A stretch of DNA of 64,000 nucleotides, taken from positions 6,543,361 through 6,607,360 of the forward strand of contig JASSKH010000017.1 of NCBI GenBank assembly GCA_031763025.1, read 5' to 3'. The translations under genes were made by a program, and so were the position numbers. The stretch is from Macrocystis pyrifera. Its lineage: Eukaryota; Sar; Phaeophyceae; Laminariales; Laminariaceae. Below, piece after piece: positions 11,941-21,781 of this stretch. Each line of letters begins with the position of its first letter. Position 1 is the first letter of the stretch. The notes under the pieces were generated by a model. It did not search any database, was not told the DNA's origin, and saw nothing but the letters and a program-made list of their open reading frames with translations.

Positions 11941-14016
11941 ATGGCCTCTGCTATCTCCGGTGCAGGGGTGAGCCGGACGGAGATGGAGGTGCTCAAGGAT
12001 GGTCTGCGTGTGCGAGGCTTCGAACTCAAGGACATCGCAAGAGACGGGAACTGCTTCTACCGGAGTGTGGCCCACCACGCCCTCGGAGACGAGGAATGGC
12101 ATGCTCACATCAGAGAGTGCGCCGTCGACGAGCTCAGGGTGGGTGGGTGGGTGGGTGGGTGGGTGGGTTGGTAAATCGGTGGGTCGGTGGGTCGGTGGGT
12201 GGGTCGGGGTATGTAGCATGGGTTATGAAAATCTCCAAATCGATGCAGAGGTGCGCGTTTTGGAATTGATATCAGGGGGACATAGAAGAAAAGTACCAGG
12301 AGTCCGATTTTGAGCTACCCAAGGGCGCGTTTCGTGTTCATCATCTAGCGTTTCGGCATATTTCGTGTTTATTACGTGCTCGTCTTTAACTATGTTGTTA
12401 TTTGTATCATGAGATCAGCTTCGGTCTATGTATTGGTGTCGGAATTAGCGAGAAAAAGGTATTCAGAGGAGACTTGGTGCCAGTTGGCGGTATAGGAGAA
12501 TCTGCCATACAAAAGTACCTGATGTCCGCAGTGCTTTATTGCCAAAGGCGCCGACATTCCGTGATCGGGCCACAAACCTTAAGGTACACTGACTCGCATC
12601 TACTCAGGTTGATTTTCACCGTTTATTAGCTTGGGGTGTACCCTTTTTTGGCGCTCAGAACACTGCCACTGATTACGCCCATCGGACCCGGGTAACGTCA
12701 ACCCCGTCGAATATAGAACTGATTGAGACAACAGAACATGTCTCACCGATCAATAACGTACAACCCTCGCGTTCCCCTGTCACCAAAGTCCGCCCCCGCT
12801 CAACGACTGCCCAGCGGAGACACAACGAAAACATACACCCAACTGATGTCCCAGTCATAAAAGGCGCGCTGCACCGATAAAAAAAGCGGAAAATATTTAT
12901 GTGTTTCAATACGACTAACCCTTTTCTTTCTTCTCAGCGTGACCATCCGTCTTCGTTCCACACATCATCGATCGGCGGCCCGGGCCACGCAGGCGGACCC
13001 GTGCAGGTACATGTCGTTTACCACTGGAGACTACGACACGTACATGTCCTACGTCAACAAAATGGCGGAGAATGCTGTGTGGGGATCGCAGCTAGAGGCG
13101 TACGCTCTCTCGAAGAGGCTCGGGCGCCCCATCAGGATCTGGCAGGCTAACACAGTCGTGAGTCGCGGCAGCCAATTTTGCATGTCGCTAGAATAGTAGT
13201 AAAGCTGCGGTAGAACGTTCGTTTACCCTCGAACCACCCCCCGCAGCTACAGTAGACCCCTCCTGTGTAAACGCCAGCGAAGTACCGGTTCTCCCCACCG
13301 CCCGCTTCCACCCTTCTCGCGGTATCGTGTTGGTGTGTACTCTCGATAATGTTCTCCTCGTTCTCCCACCCATCCTCCTCCTCCCCATCCTACCCATCCT
13401 CCTCTTCCTCTCCCTCCTCCTCCCTCTCCTTTTCTCCTCCTTCTCCCTGCCTTCCTCCTCGTCTCTCCCTCCTCGTCCTCCTCCTCTTTCTTCCGTCGTC
13501 GTCGTCGTCGTCCTCCTTGCCCTCGTCCTCGTCCTCCTCCCCCTCCCCCCCCCTGTCCCCCTTTCCTCCTCCCCCTGCTCCTCCTCCCCCTGTACCCCTT
13601 CCCTCCTCCTGCCTTTTTCGTTCGTCTCCCTCCGGCGGCACGCTCAGACGGGCGATGTCACTGGCTTCTCCCACGAGACGGCCAAAGGGGATGCAGCGGA
13701 CGGCAGCGACGACAACATCATCGACATCGCGTTCTTCGACAAGGCCAAGCACTACTTCGCGGCAGTGCCCCTCCCTGCCGGAGATGTCCACGGTGCTGTT
13801 CAGAAGGCGGACGAGGAGGAGGAGGAGGAGGAGGAGAAGCCGCGAGAGGGTTGCAGTGCTGCTGAAGAACGTGCGTGCGAGCGGGGGAAGGAAGAGGACG
13901 AGGTAGAGGAGGGGGGGGGGGTGAGGTACCTACTTTCCTGTGCAGTGCTGAGTTTGTGCGGAGGAGGAGAGTGGGGCCGGGGGCGGCGGGGGGGGGGGGG
14001 GAGATGTATTCGATAG
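11941..14016 (+). CDS. OTU-domain cysteine protease (deubiquitinase), three exons
   Basis: This is probably a ubiquitin-removing cysteine protease of the ovarian-tumour family. Exon 1 (ATG at 11941 to about 12137-12150) encodes RGFELKDIARDGNCFYRS. The Asp and Cys of DGNC are catalytic (codons 12042-12044 and 12051-12053). Exon 2 (acceptor near 12954 or 13007, donor GTGAGT at 13158) encodes DYDTYMSYVNKMAENAVWGS, then LEAYALSKRLGRPIRIW. This is the OTU core with the WG motif. Exon 3 follows a polypyrimidine tract with acceptor CAG at 13645-13647. It encodes IIDIAFFDKAKHYFAAVPL, whose His (13750-13752) completes the triad, and then an acidic Glu-rich tail to a stop at 14014-14016. Exon 2 joins exon 3 in phase 0. 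The exon 1 donor is ambiguous because it lies in a GGGT repeat. The start is the first ATG close to the domain; a further upstream exon is possible. The tail may instead be spliced at GAGGTAGAG near 13900. Confidence 0.82.
12138..12210 (+). repeat. GGGT/GGTC microsatellite at the OTU exon 1 donor
   Basis: (GGGT)n followed by (CGGTGGGT)-type repeats begins exactly where exon 1 coding ends. It offers donors in all three phases. Confidence 0.85.
13330..13640 (+). repeat. Polypyrimidine tract (CTC/CCT)n in the second OTU intron
   Basis: About 300 bp are almost entirely C and T and end at the exon 3 acceptor. The Leu/Ser/Pro-rich frames in it are not coding. Confidence 0.85.
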
Positions 14017-14036
14017 GAGAGATGTACTCGATCTAA

Positions 14037-14155
14037 TGCATGGCCGTAGTCGTATGACCATAGACCCTCGCATCCCTACAATGCCGGGACGGAGCACGTC
14101 GAGTTTTCACCGACCAGGCAGACATTGCTTGCACCAAGCGCGAAGCGCCGTGAGG
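14037..14155 (+). repeat. Short G-bordered repeat (truncated start of the 1.6 kb family)
   Basis: TGTACTCGATC and GCATGGCCGTAGTCGTATG follow a G-rich stretch, just after the OTU gene. Similarity to copies A and B continues to about 14155, then stops. Confidence 0.8.
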
Positions 14156-14324
14156 TGTCCGGCGAGTCGCATGAAGGGTGAGCTACATCCTACTAAGAAC
14201 CGCTTTAGAGGCGGATTGCTTTAGAGGCGGATTTTCTTGTATGTAGATGACAATATCAACGAATTGATTTAATATATGGTGCGGCCACTTCCAGAGACAG
14301 CAATGGGTTTACTATTTATATATA

Positions 14325-14655
14325 TTTTTTTCCTCATCACTTTTACTTTCCAGCCCACTCGTAGGAGGTTTTACCCTCGACGATCTTCTGGACAAGCCGA
14401 GGTCACAGGTGTCGTCCCTTCTCCCCCCCCCCAGTACGTGCCTTTTTTTGTCGCGCATAGGGTTCAGCATTCCCACTGCTCGTCGATTTTCATCGAATGT
14501 AGCTGACTCACGCCCTCGCGCTTTCCGCTTATCAATTTTTTATGCAAGAAAAAGTCCCTACGAGCATGCACTCGGTGAGATTTGAACCCACGAAATTGAT
14601 CTTGATAGGCACGCGGACCACCTACCAAGCCACCGGGGACGCCGGTATAGTATGC
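14325..14655 (-). mobile_element. tRNA-derived SINE, copy 1
   Basis: The minus strand has a polymerase III type 2 promoter. The A box is TGGCTTGGTAGG (14632-14621). The B box is GGTTCAAATC (14588-14579), flanked by a perfect five-pair T stem. The acceptor and anticodon stems do not pair, so it is not a working tRNA. The tRNA-like head is followed by a body (CGATGAAAATCGACGAGCAG, a G-run, ACACCTGTGACC, TTGTCCAGAAG) matched on + at 18915-19440. Confidence 0.75.
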
Positions 14656-14899
14656 AACTGCCTCGTGGGTGCCTCACCATATACACACTACGTGATACGA
14701 TCATCCCCCTTGTGCGGAGGGAAGGTTCTCCCCGCACAAAAATGATCTAACTTGACCACCAGCCGTGGTAACCGCAAAAAAAAAACAAAACAAAAAAAAA
14801 CGGTACCCTGGCTGTCTAGCTCACGCAGTGAGAGGCGTGTTTTACGGCGTCGTCGCCAGCCGACGCCAACCTAACCTATATATATAATAGGGAGGGCAG

Positions 14900-16538
14900 A
14901 GGGGGGGTGTACTCGATATCATGCATAACCGTGGTCGTATGGCCATAGACCCTCGCATCCCTACAAGTCCGAGACGGAGCACGTTGAGTTTTCACCGACT
15001 TGGTAGACATTTCTTGCACCAAGCGCGAAGCGCCGCGAGGGTGCGGGGGGGGGGTATGTTGTTGCGTCGTTCCTCGCGATTTGTGGATTGAAGAGGCGTG
15101 CAGGACAAGGGGAGATTTGCAGCTGCTTCGTTGCCTACGGTATTTGGATTGATGGATGCGGGTGGACGAAATGTTGCTATCGCTTCGAAGAGAGCGAGGG
15201 GCGCGACACCACTCACTGCTGTGCTACTAGTAGTAAATAAAGCGATGGCTTTCGCCCTTCGCGTGAGGCCGTCTGGGGCCAGCCACGTTGTTGCGATCGT
15301 CATCAATCATCGTCGCCGTCGCCGTAATCCGTCGATGGAAGGAATAATTGTCTTCGGCTCTTTTCGGCCGGTTTGGTTTGTTGCCACGAAGGCACACGAT
15401 TTTTTTTTTGTCGCCTTTTTTTAGCTTGTTTTTTTCGCTCCTTTTTTTGCTCACGATGATGTAATTTCAATCTCGAAGACTGTTACAGGCGAAACAAAGT
15501 TTTTTCAGAGCTCTCTTTCCAGCATTCTTCCTGCTCTATACGTACTTGTGTATTTCCTTGAGCACCTCCTCCTACTACTACTCGAAGAAGGGTAGTATTA
15601 ATAGTACTACCATCACTACTCGTGGGACCAATGCTGTTTCTCTTGTAGCGGTGATACTGTTCTCTCGTAGAAGTAATAATACTGCTTCCCTCGTACTGGT
15701 AAAATAATACTGCTTCCCTCGTACTAGTAATGCTGCGTCTTTCCCTGGTTGCTTGCGATCGATGGTGATGCCCGAGTTTGAAAAATGGGAGATCGATAGA
15801 TGGAAGCACGACGCGTTGTTTCGTTTTTCGCAGTGGTCATTTTATGGTTGTTCTGTGTACAAATAAAATATGCTGATGGACTGCGTGCGCTATTGCTGTA
15901 TTTGGTACGAAGGGTCTTGCGTCGGAAGGCACATGCTTGTTTGCGTGAGGAAATTGAGCAAAACATCATAGCGCATAGCCGAGGGTCTTTGTTAGCGATT
16001 GAAGAGACAAATTCTGAAGGAAGAGAAGAGGGGTCGGCGGGGGGTAGGGGGGGGGGGGGTAAGGGAATCAACGAAGGAATTATCAGAAAGAAGGACCAAT
16101 ACGCGTATACAGGCAAGGCGTTGTCGCTTTTTGCTTTTCGTGAACCTTTAGAGTACGTAGCTCTACAGTCGTTTCGTTCCTGTAGATCTTTCCAGAATAC
16201 ACAGATGGATATACTCGACGTATACACTACAGTGATGGTATAATACCTGGCATTCGTTTTTGATGGAAGGTTATTGAGGTGGTACTTGCATACCTGGTAC
16301 ACTTGTGTGCTGTGCTTGTTACAAGCCCGTTCCATACCCACGGGTATCTACTACTGTAATTTGAAGGAAAGTTTAAAGCCCTTAGGCACTGCTGCTGTAC
16401 CCCACGTTTTCGGGGGAAATTACTTGAGAATAGTGTGGGCCCATTTTTGCAGTATACCAGGTACAGCAGTGCAAGCTGTGTTAATTACAGTAAAACCCTG
16501 TTGATTCCATTTTAATTCGATGGTACCTACTGCTGTAG
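14900..16538 (+). repeat. 1.6 kb dispersed repeat, copy B
   Basis: Same family and orientation as 4745-6358, from TGTACTCGATATCATGCATA to CCTACTGCTGTAGG. It differs by substitutions, small indels and a shorter poly-G (16048-16058). The flanks diverge sharply after 16538. Confidence 0.8.
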
Positions 16539-16679
16539 GTCTGACCGCACTACGAATAAAGCGAAAGTGGTTGGTGGCCATGGATAGTGACGGACGGCCG
16601 CACAACACAGCTTCGGATCATTTGTGTTTTTCAGGGTACTTTGGGGTTTTCTTTTGATACGAACAAACGAAGTTTTTTT

Positions 16680-17621
16680 CAGGGCTTTTCGCGGGTCCAA
16701 ACCTCACGGGTCGGGCCGGGTCGGGTCAGCTGACCCGACCCGACCCGACCCGCGAAAATTTTGAGGTGTGTTGACTTGAACCGACCCGACCCGCGAGATT
16801 TTGAATGCCTCTTGACCCGACCCGACCCGACCCGACCCGACCCGCGAGATTTCAAAACCTCCTGACCCGACCAGACCCGACCCGCCACCTTCGGATTGAC
16901 CCGCGAGACACGGGTTTCATGCGGATCGGGTCACCTTGACCCGCGAGACTATTTTTGTTGACCCGCGGGTCCGACCTGCCGATCCGGCTCGTGGGTTGAC
17001 CCTTCAAAAACAATTTAATCTTCATTTTGGTGCCCCGCAGCGATATGTGGCCTGACTGTAGTGGGTATGGATGGATGCGGGCATGCGTATATGGATATTG
17101 GCGGTGTTTTAATGTTTGAACAAGATACCAAAGGAGTATTTTAAGTATTTGTACGAGAGAAGCCTTTGGGTAAGAGAGCGGGAAGCTCGGATCCGCGAGC
17201 TGGATGCGCGGGTCCGACCCGCGGGTCAGCAGAAAAGAACGCGCGGGTCATGCTGGCCCGACCCGCGAGTGACCCGTTTCTCGCGGGTCATGGCCTGACC
17301 CGACCCGTGAGCTTTTCCTCACCTCTTGACCCGACCCGGCCCGACCCGTGAGATTTGCAAAACTCTTGACCTGACCCGGCCCGACCCGTGAGATTTGAAA
17401 AACTCTTGACCCGACCCGACCCGACCCGTGAGATTTGAAAAACGCTTGACCCGACCTGACCCGACCCGCGAGATTTGAAAACCTCTTGACCCGACCCGAC
17501 CCGACCCGTGACATTTTGAACACTTCCTGACCCGACCCGACCCGACCCGACCCGACCCGTGACATTTTGAACACCCGATGACCCGACCCGCGGGTCGGGT
17601 CATGACGCGCGAAAAACCCTG
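16680..17621. mobile_element. hAT-like non-autonomous element A with GGGTC subterminal arrays
   Basis: It begins CAGGGCTTTTCGCGGGTC and ends GACGCGCGAAAAACCCTG, that is, inverted CAGGG-type ends. Arrays of the GACCC/GGGTC pentamer fill both subterminal parts (16700-17000 and 17200-17600). The core of about 170 bp in between matches 41060-41225 in element B. The flanking bases are T-rich, so the 8-bp target duplication is not clear here. No transposase is present. Confidence 0.7.
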
Positions 17622-18914
17622 TTTTTTCTCGATTGGTGTGTTTTTTTGTTTGTTTGTAACATATCTGGTACCTCGATATCAGGGTTTTGTTCTTCGTGTG
17701 GGCGTGTTTTTGTTGTTGCCAGAGGAGACGTGGACACACATTGATTTGTGTTGAATATTTACTCAGGTTTTCTGCCTGGCGCCTGCAGCCGATCCTTATC
17801 CTGACCCGAACTCTATGCCAGCGATCAGTGCTGAGATGCTGTGCTTGGTAACAAGGCTCTGGGTTGATTCGACCGTCGCGGATGCCGTGCTTGGAAAAAC
17901 TCCGTTAGATAGGTAGATTCTCCCGGCTCGGGATGCTGCGACTTGGAAAGACTCTTCGGAGGTTGATGGAGCCCGCTAATTTTATACCTGCTACCCCTTG
18001 GCCACCCAGAGTGCGCAAATAGCTTCCTTAGGAAGATCTTCCCAACAACATGCAACTACTACTGCGGAAGAGACGTAGCCGCTGACCATACCAAGCACCA
18101 CCGGATGTCCGAGCCTCGCGGTTCCCGATGGTCCAGGACACGTTTTCATTTTTTTATTTTGGTTCTCGTTCCACGACAGCTTCTGGCCAAGAGACAGCAG
18201 CCGTGGATATTTATTCACCCTTGTGTACTGTCTTTAGCCACCGGCCTCGACAGGAAAAGTTGGCGATCCAGATACCAGAAACGTTCCATCATTTTTGTAC
18301 AAAATAAAAAAAGCTATTAATACTTCATTTGCGTGGAGACCAGAATCCGCTCCTCCCCGACACAAAACAGCCCTCGGTGTTTCCCGGATAGAGAACGTCG
18401 TCGAAGTTGGTTCTTGCAAAGCTGTCGTGCGGTAGAATGTAAATACCTCCGATTGTGTAATTTTGTTGCTTTGTGAGCGGCTGGCTGGTGGGACTGTTTT
18501 CTTTTCTGGGATTTCGAAAACGTTGGGCGGGCGTTGACGATTTATCACCCTTGTTCACTCATTATCATGGTAAAAGTATACTGCTTGTTGTTCTGCTGTT
18601 TTCGTCGGAGGCAACGAAGAGCGTCGTCGTCGTGGTAGCAATGGGTCAGAGAACCACGACGCGACACTCGCGTTTTTTTTTTTGTGTGTGTGTGTGTTTT
18701 TGGCGGGACGGTATACTCGTACCGCTTTGGCTGCGCATGTTTTTTTTTTGGTTCTTCATAACTTCGGTTCTCTGTGATCGACATATGGAGGACGGGGGAG
18801 GTAAGGGCTTCAGGCGAATAGAAATGTGCCGCCGCGACGACGGCCTCGTCTCCGCGTGCAACACCCTCCTCCCGCAATTATTACGTTTTGTGGTAGCGTA
18901 TATTATTATGCATA
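17622..18914. other. Intergenic, no gene recognised
   Basis: Three loosely repeated GATGCTGTGCTTGG-like segments lie at 17833-17960. A run of T then (GT)n occurs at 18676-18700. Nothing coding is supported. Confidence 0.4.
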
Positions 18915-19047
18915 AGCGCCCCCGGTGGCTGGGTAGGTGGTCATCGTGCCTACTACAATATATTACTTGGGTTCTATTCTCACCGAGTGCACAAGCTCGC
19001 AGGGATTTTTCTTTGCATAAAAATTGACTAGCGGAAAGCGCGAGTTA

Positions 19048-19160
19048 TTACGGGGGACCATAGTAAATAGGACCAAACATGGTTGGTAAAAAATTGTAAA
19101 AGTAAATGTTTTTTGTGTGTACCATAGGTCATATTTACTATTTACTATGGCCCCTCGTAA
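19048..19160. mobile_element. MITE, TTACGGGGGACC family, copy 1
   Basis: 113 bp with terminal inverted repeats TTACGGGGGACCATAGTAAA and its complement (here GGCCCCTCGTAA). TA dinucleotides flank both sides, as for Tc1/mariner-type MITEs. The interior is A/T-rich and non-coding. Confidence 0.85.
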
Positions 19161-19162
19161 TA

Positions 19163-19266
19163 TACGGGGGACCATAGTAAATAGGACTAAATATCGTTAG
19201 TAAAAATAGGGAAATATATAGGTTTTGGTGTGTTCGGTAGGTCCTATTTACTATGGTCCCCCGTAA
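19163..19266. mobile_element. MITE, TTACGGGGGACC family, copy 2, abutting copy 1
   Basis: 104 bp with TACGGGGGACCATAGTAAAT at the left end and the complement ending CCCCCGTAA at the right. It shares a single TA with copy 1 and is followed by TA, so the pair forms a tandem. Confidence 0.85.
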
Positions 19267-19440
19267 TAGCAACATTCGATGAAAATCGACGAGCAGTGGG
19301 AATTCTGGACCCTATGCGCGATAAAAAAGAAGGCACGCACCGGGGGGGGGAAATGGACCACACCTGTGACCACGATTTGTCCAGAAGCTGGAAAGTAAAA
19401 GGGACGATGAAAAAAAAATACAAATATGATGGATTTTCTT

Positions 19441-20941
19441 TTCGCTGGTCGTTAAGCTTTTCGTTTTTTGGGCTGTTCATCAACAACGGCTGGTGGGCCT
19501 TTCGGAAATTCCAGCTGCACCCAAACGTCATGGGATTTTGGCTTGCGTCACACCCCCCGTCCGAATGCCTCCGAGGGAAAACCTTGTACCAGGCACCGGT
19601 ACGATGTGGGTGCCTCAGGGGAAATAGGTAGCGCGGCACGGCGTCTTTTCTCTATCCACACGAAATGTAATCTGTCCTGTCGGCACAACCACGCACACCC
19701 ATCGTGTTTTTTTTGCCCGGAGGTAATATTCCTCCTATCTGCAATTACCGGAAATTATCTTGTTGAACACGGGCAAGGTTATATGGCGGTGAGTTGATGT
19801 GGGACAGCAACTGACTGCCCAGTTAAGTGGGGTCTTCTACAAGCAACAGTCAAAACGTGTCCGGAATTGCCCGTCAAAATCCATACAACGGTGTAACAGC
19901 GGTTTTTAACGCCAGCTTACGGTAGGAAATCCGTTCTAAAGGCCCAACGAACCAAAGAGGGAGATGCGGGCGTTTTCTGCCATGGGTACACCGTTTTCTG
20001 TCGATACGTTGCAGAGGTTGTTATCCATGGAAAGAGTCTTTTGACCGAGTGCTTAACGACATCACGAATATAGCGGTGGCCACCCATGGACAGAGCCCCG
20101 GTTGAGCAAGGCCCACAACCACACCACGAAAAGTCGTAAATCTGAATGGTAACAGCGCACATCAAAGCATTTCAAGCTCGTTGAATACCCGGATACGAGC
20201 ACTTGTTGTATAAAACAAAAATCATGATAAGAGGTTGGTCAACCGCGGGCAGAGCCCTGGCCGAGTCCTTAACACCATGTCACGATATTCCTTCGGTAGT
20301 GCCACATGTCTAATTCTCCTTCAGGACGTTCGTACTCGAGATCCCAATAAAACTTATCCCCCAGAAAGGCCAGCTCAAACTGTCAAAACAGCTGAAACGC
20401 CCAATAACCCCCCCCCGCCACACACACCCTCCTTCAAAGGAAAAAGCAACCCATCCAGGTCGAGAGAGCGCGTTGAACACCACCCAACAGAGCAATCCCT
20501 ACGTACTCGTAAAAACCTTCCAAAAGGATGTCGCGTCCGGAGGAGGGCAGACACAAAAATCCAACGTGACTTTTTCTGGTAATATTTTTTTTTTTGTCAT
20601 GGGTACACACGACTTCCATTCGTATTTTACACCCGTCGGATAAGTGGTGGTGTATTTATTGCGGGCGATATGCCGAAAAATATTTTCAGCTAGAGAGGAA
20701 TTGACATTACATCGGCGGGCTGGTGTTACGCTTAAAATCAATACTCGACACCGATGTCCGACGACACCGACGTCCGTACCACCCGTCTGATTCTCCTTCG
20801 CCCTGCCACCCCCACCGCACGGCGGACCTCCAAAACAAAAATCGACGACCCAACCAGATCGCCCGATTCCCCCCCCGCTCCCGCCCCCGCCCCCGCTCAA
20901 AACGGTGCGCTTAACCCATTTCGGATGGCACCCACGTTTCA

Positions 20942-20974
<33 letters not shown>

Positions 20975-21781
20975 ATCTGCTTGGGATTCTAGTGTGGGAT
21001 ATTTTGGCGGGAACAAAAACGGTTTTGACTCTTTTAGGATTGCAATGCCGTTTCGGGCAACAAATTACTCAAATTCTTGAGTGGGTTGTCCCTCAAAACG
21101 GGACGGCAGCCCTAAATGTGTCAACAAGGGCACTACCACCCCTCGCGGGAGTTCCTCAAGGAGAAGGTTGGCCTCACCACGACCAAAAGCAACGAACTAA
21201 AACGGCGCAACAAAAAGACAACTGGTGTTGAAAAAAAAAAAAAAAAAAAGAAAGAGATATATCCGAGCCACAAAAAACATGTCGAGCCTACGTAGCGTCG
21301 GGACTGGCTGAGCCGCTACAACAAGACCGTACGCGGGAGTTGCAAACGCCCCCCCCCCCCCCTCCCTCCCTCCCTCCCTCCCACCCGCTCGCGTCCTACA
21401 CGCCGAGAAAAAAAACGGCAACTACAAGCTCAACCGTCGATACACATTCAGGCGGCATGGCCGGGGGCTGCGCGACAGACGAGGAGGGCAGGGGAAGGGG
21501 AGGGGAACGGACGAGAGCGGGCCACCATGTTGTGTTCGACGAAAAGGGTTGATGGACGGGAAAAAAATCTCGATAGGGTCCACCACCTCGCACGAAAACC
21601 CCCTGTTAATCTTCACGAGAGTGGGGTCAGCACCGCTCTCAAGCGGTCGAGCTCCTGCCCATCCTTCCCGCATCTCGCGGCGGTGGCGACGGCCTCCTCG
21701 ACGACCTCGAGTTCCCTCGGTGCGATGCCCGCCGCTGCCATCTTCTCGAGCGTCGCCAGCAGCTCTTCCCACTGGCCGGTC
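19441..21781. other. Intergenic, no gene recognised; homopolymer-rich
   Basis: It contains a run of about 32 G (20942-20973), A-rich runs near 21231-21249 and a C-run near 21349-21362. Diverged repeated wording (CGAGTGCTTAAC near 20047 and CGAGTCCTTAAC near 20262) hints at an old duplication. No protein domain is seen. Confidence 0.4.

Larger units (their letters stand above)
18915..19440 (+). mobile_element. tRNA-derived SINE, copy 2, split by two MITEs
   Basis: The A box TGGCTGGGTAGG is at 18926-18937 and a weaker B box (GGTTCTATTC) is near 18970. The body TTTCTTTGCATAAAAATTGA continues to 19046, is interrupted by two MITEs (19048-19266), and resumes at 19269 with CGATGAAAATCGACGAGCAG. It matches copy 1 on the opposite strand to about 19430. 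Confidence 0.72.

Noticed and set aside
13327..13647. Leu/Ser/Pro-rich open frames before OTU exon 3
   Set aside because: They are translations of a polypyrimidine tract inside an intron.
14566..14645. A tRNA gene on minus
   Set aside because: A and B boxes and T stem are good, but acceptor, D and anticodon stems do not pair. A SINE head fits better.
16690..17610. A CRISPR-like or telomere-like array made of GACCC repeats
   Set aside because: Repeat and spacer lengths are irregular, inverted arms and CAGGG ends are present, and the host is eukaryotic. It is the subterminal array of a transposon.
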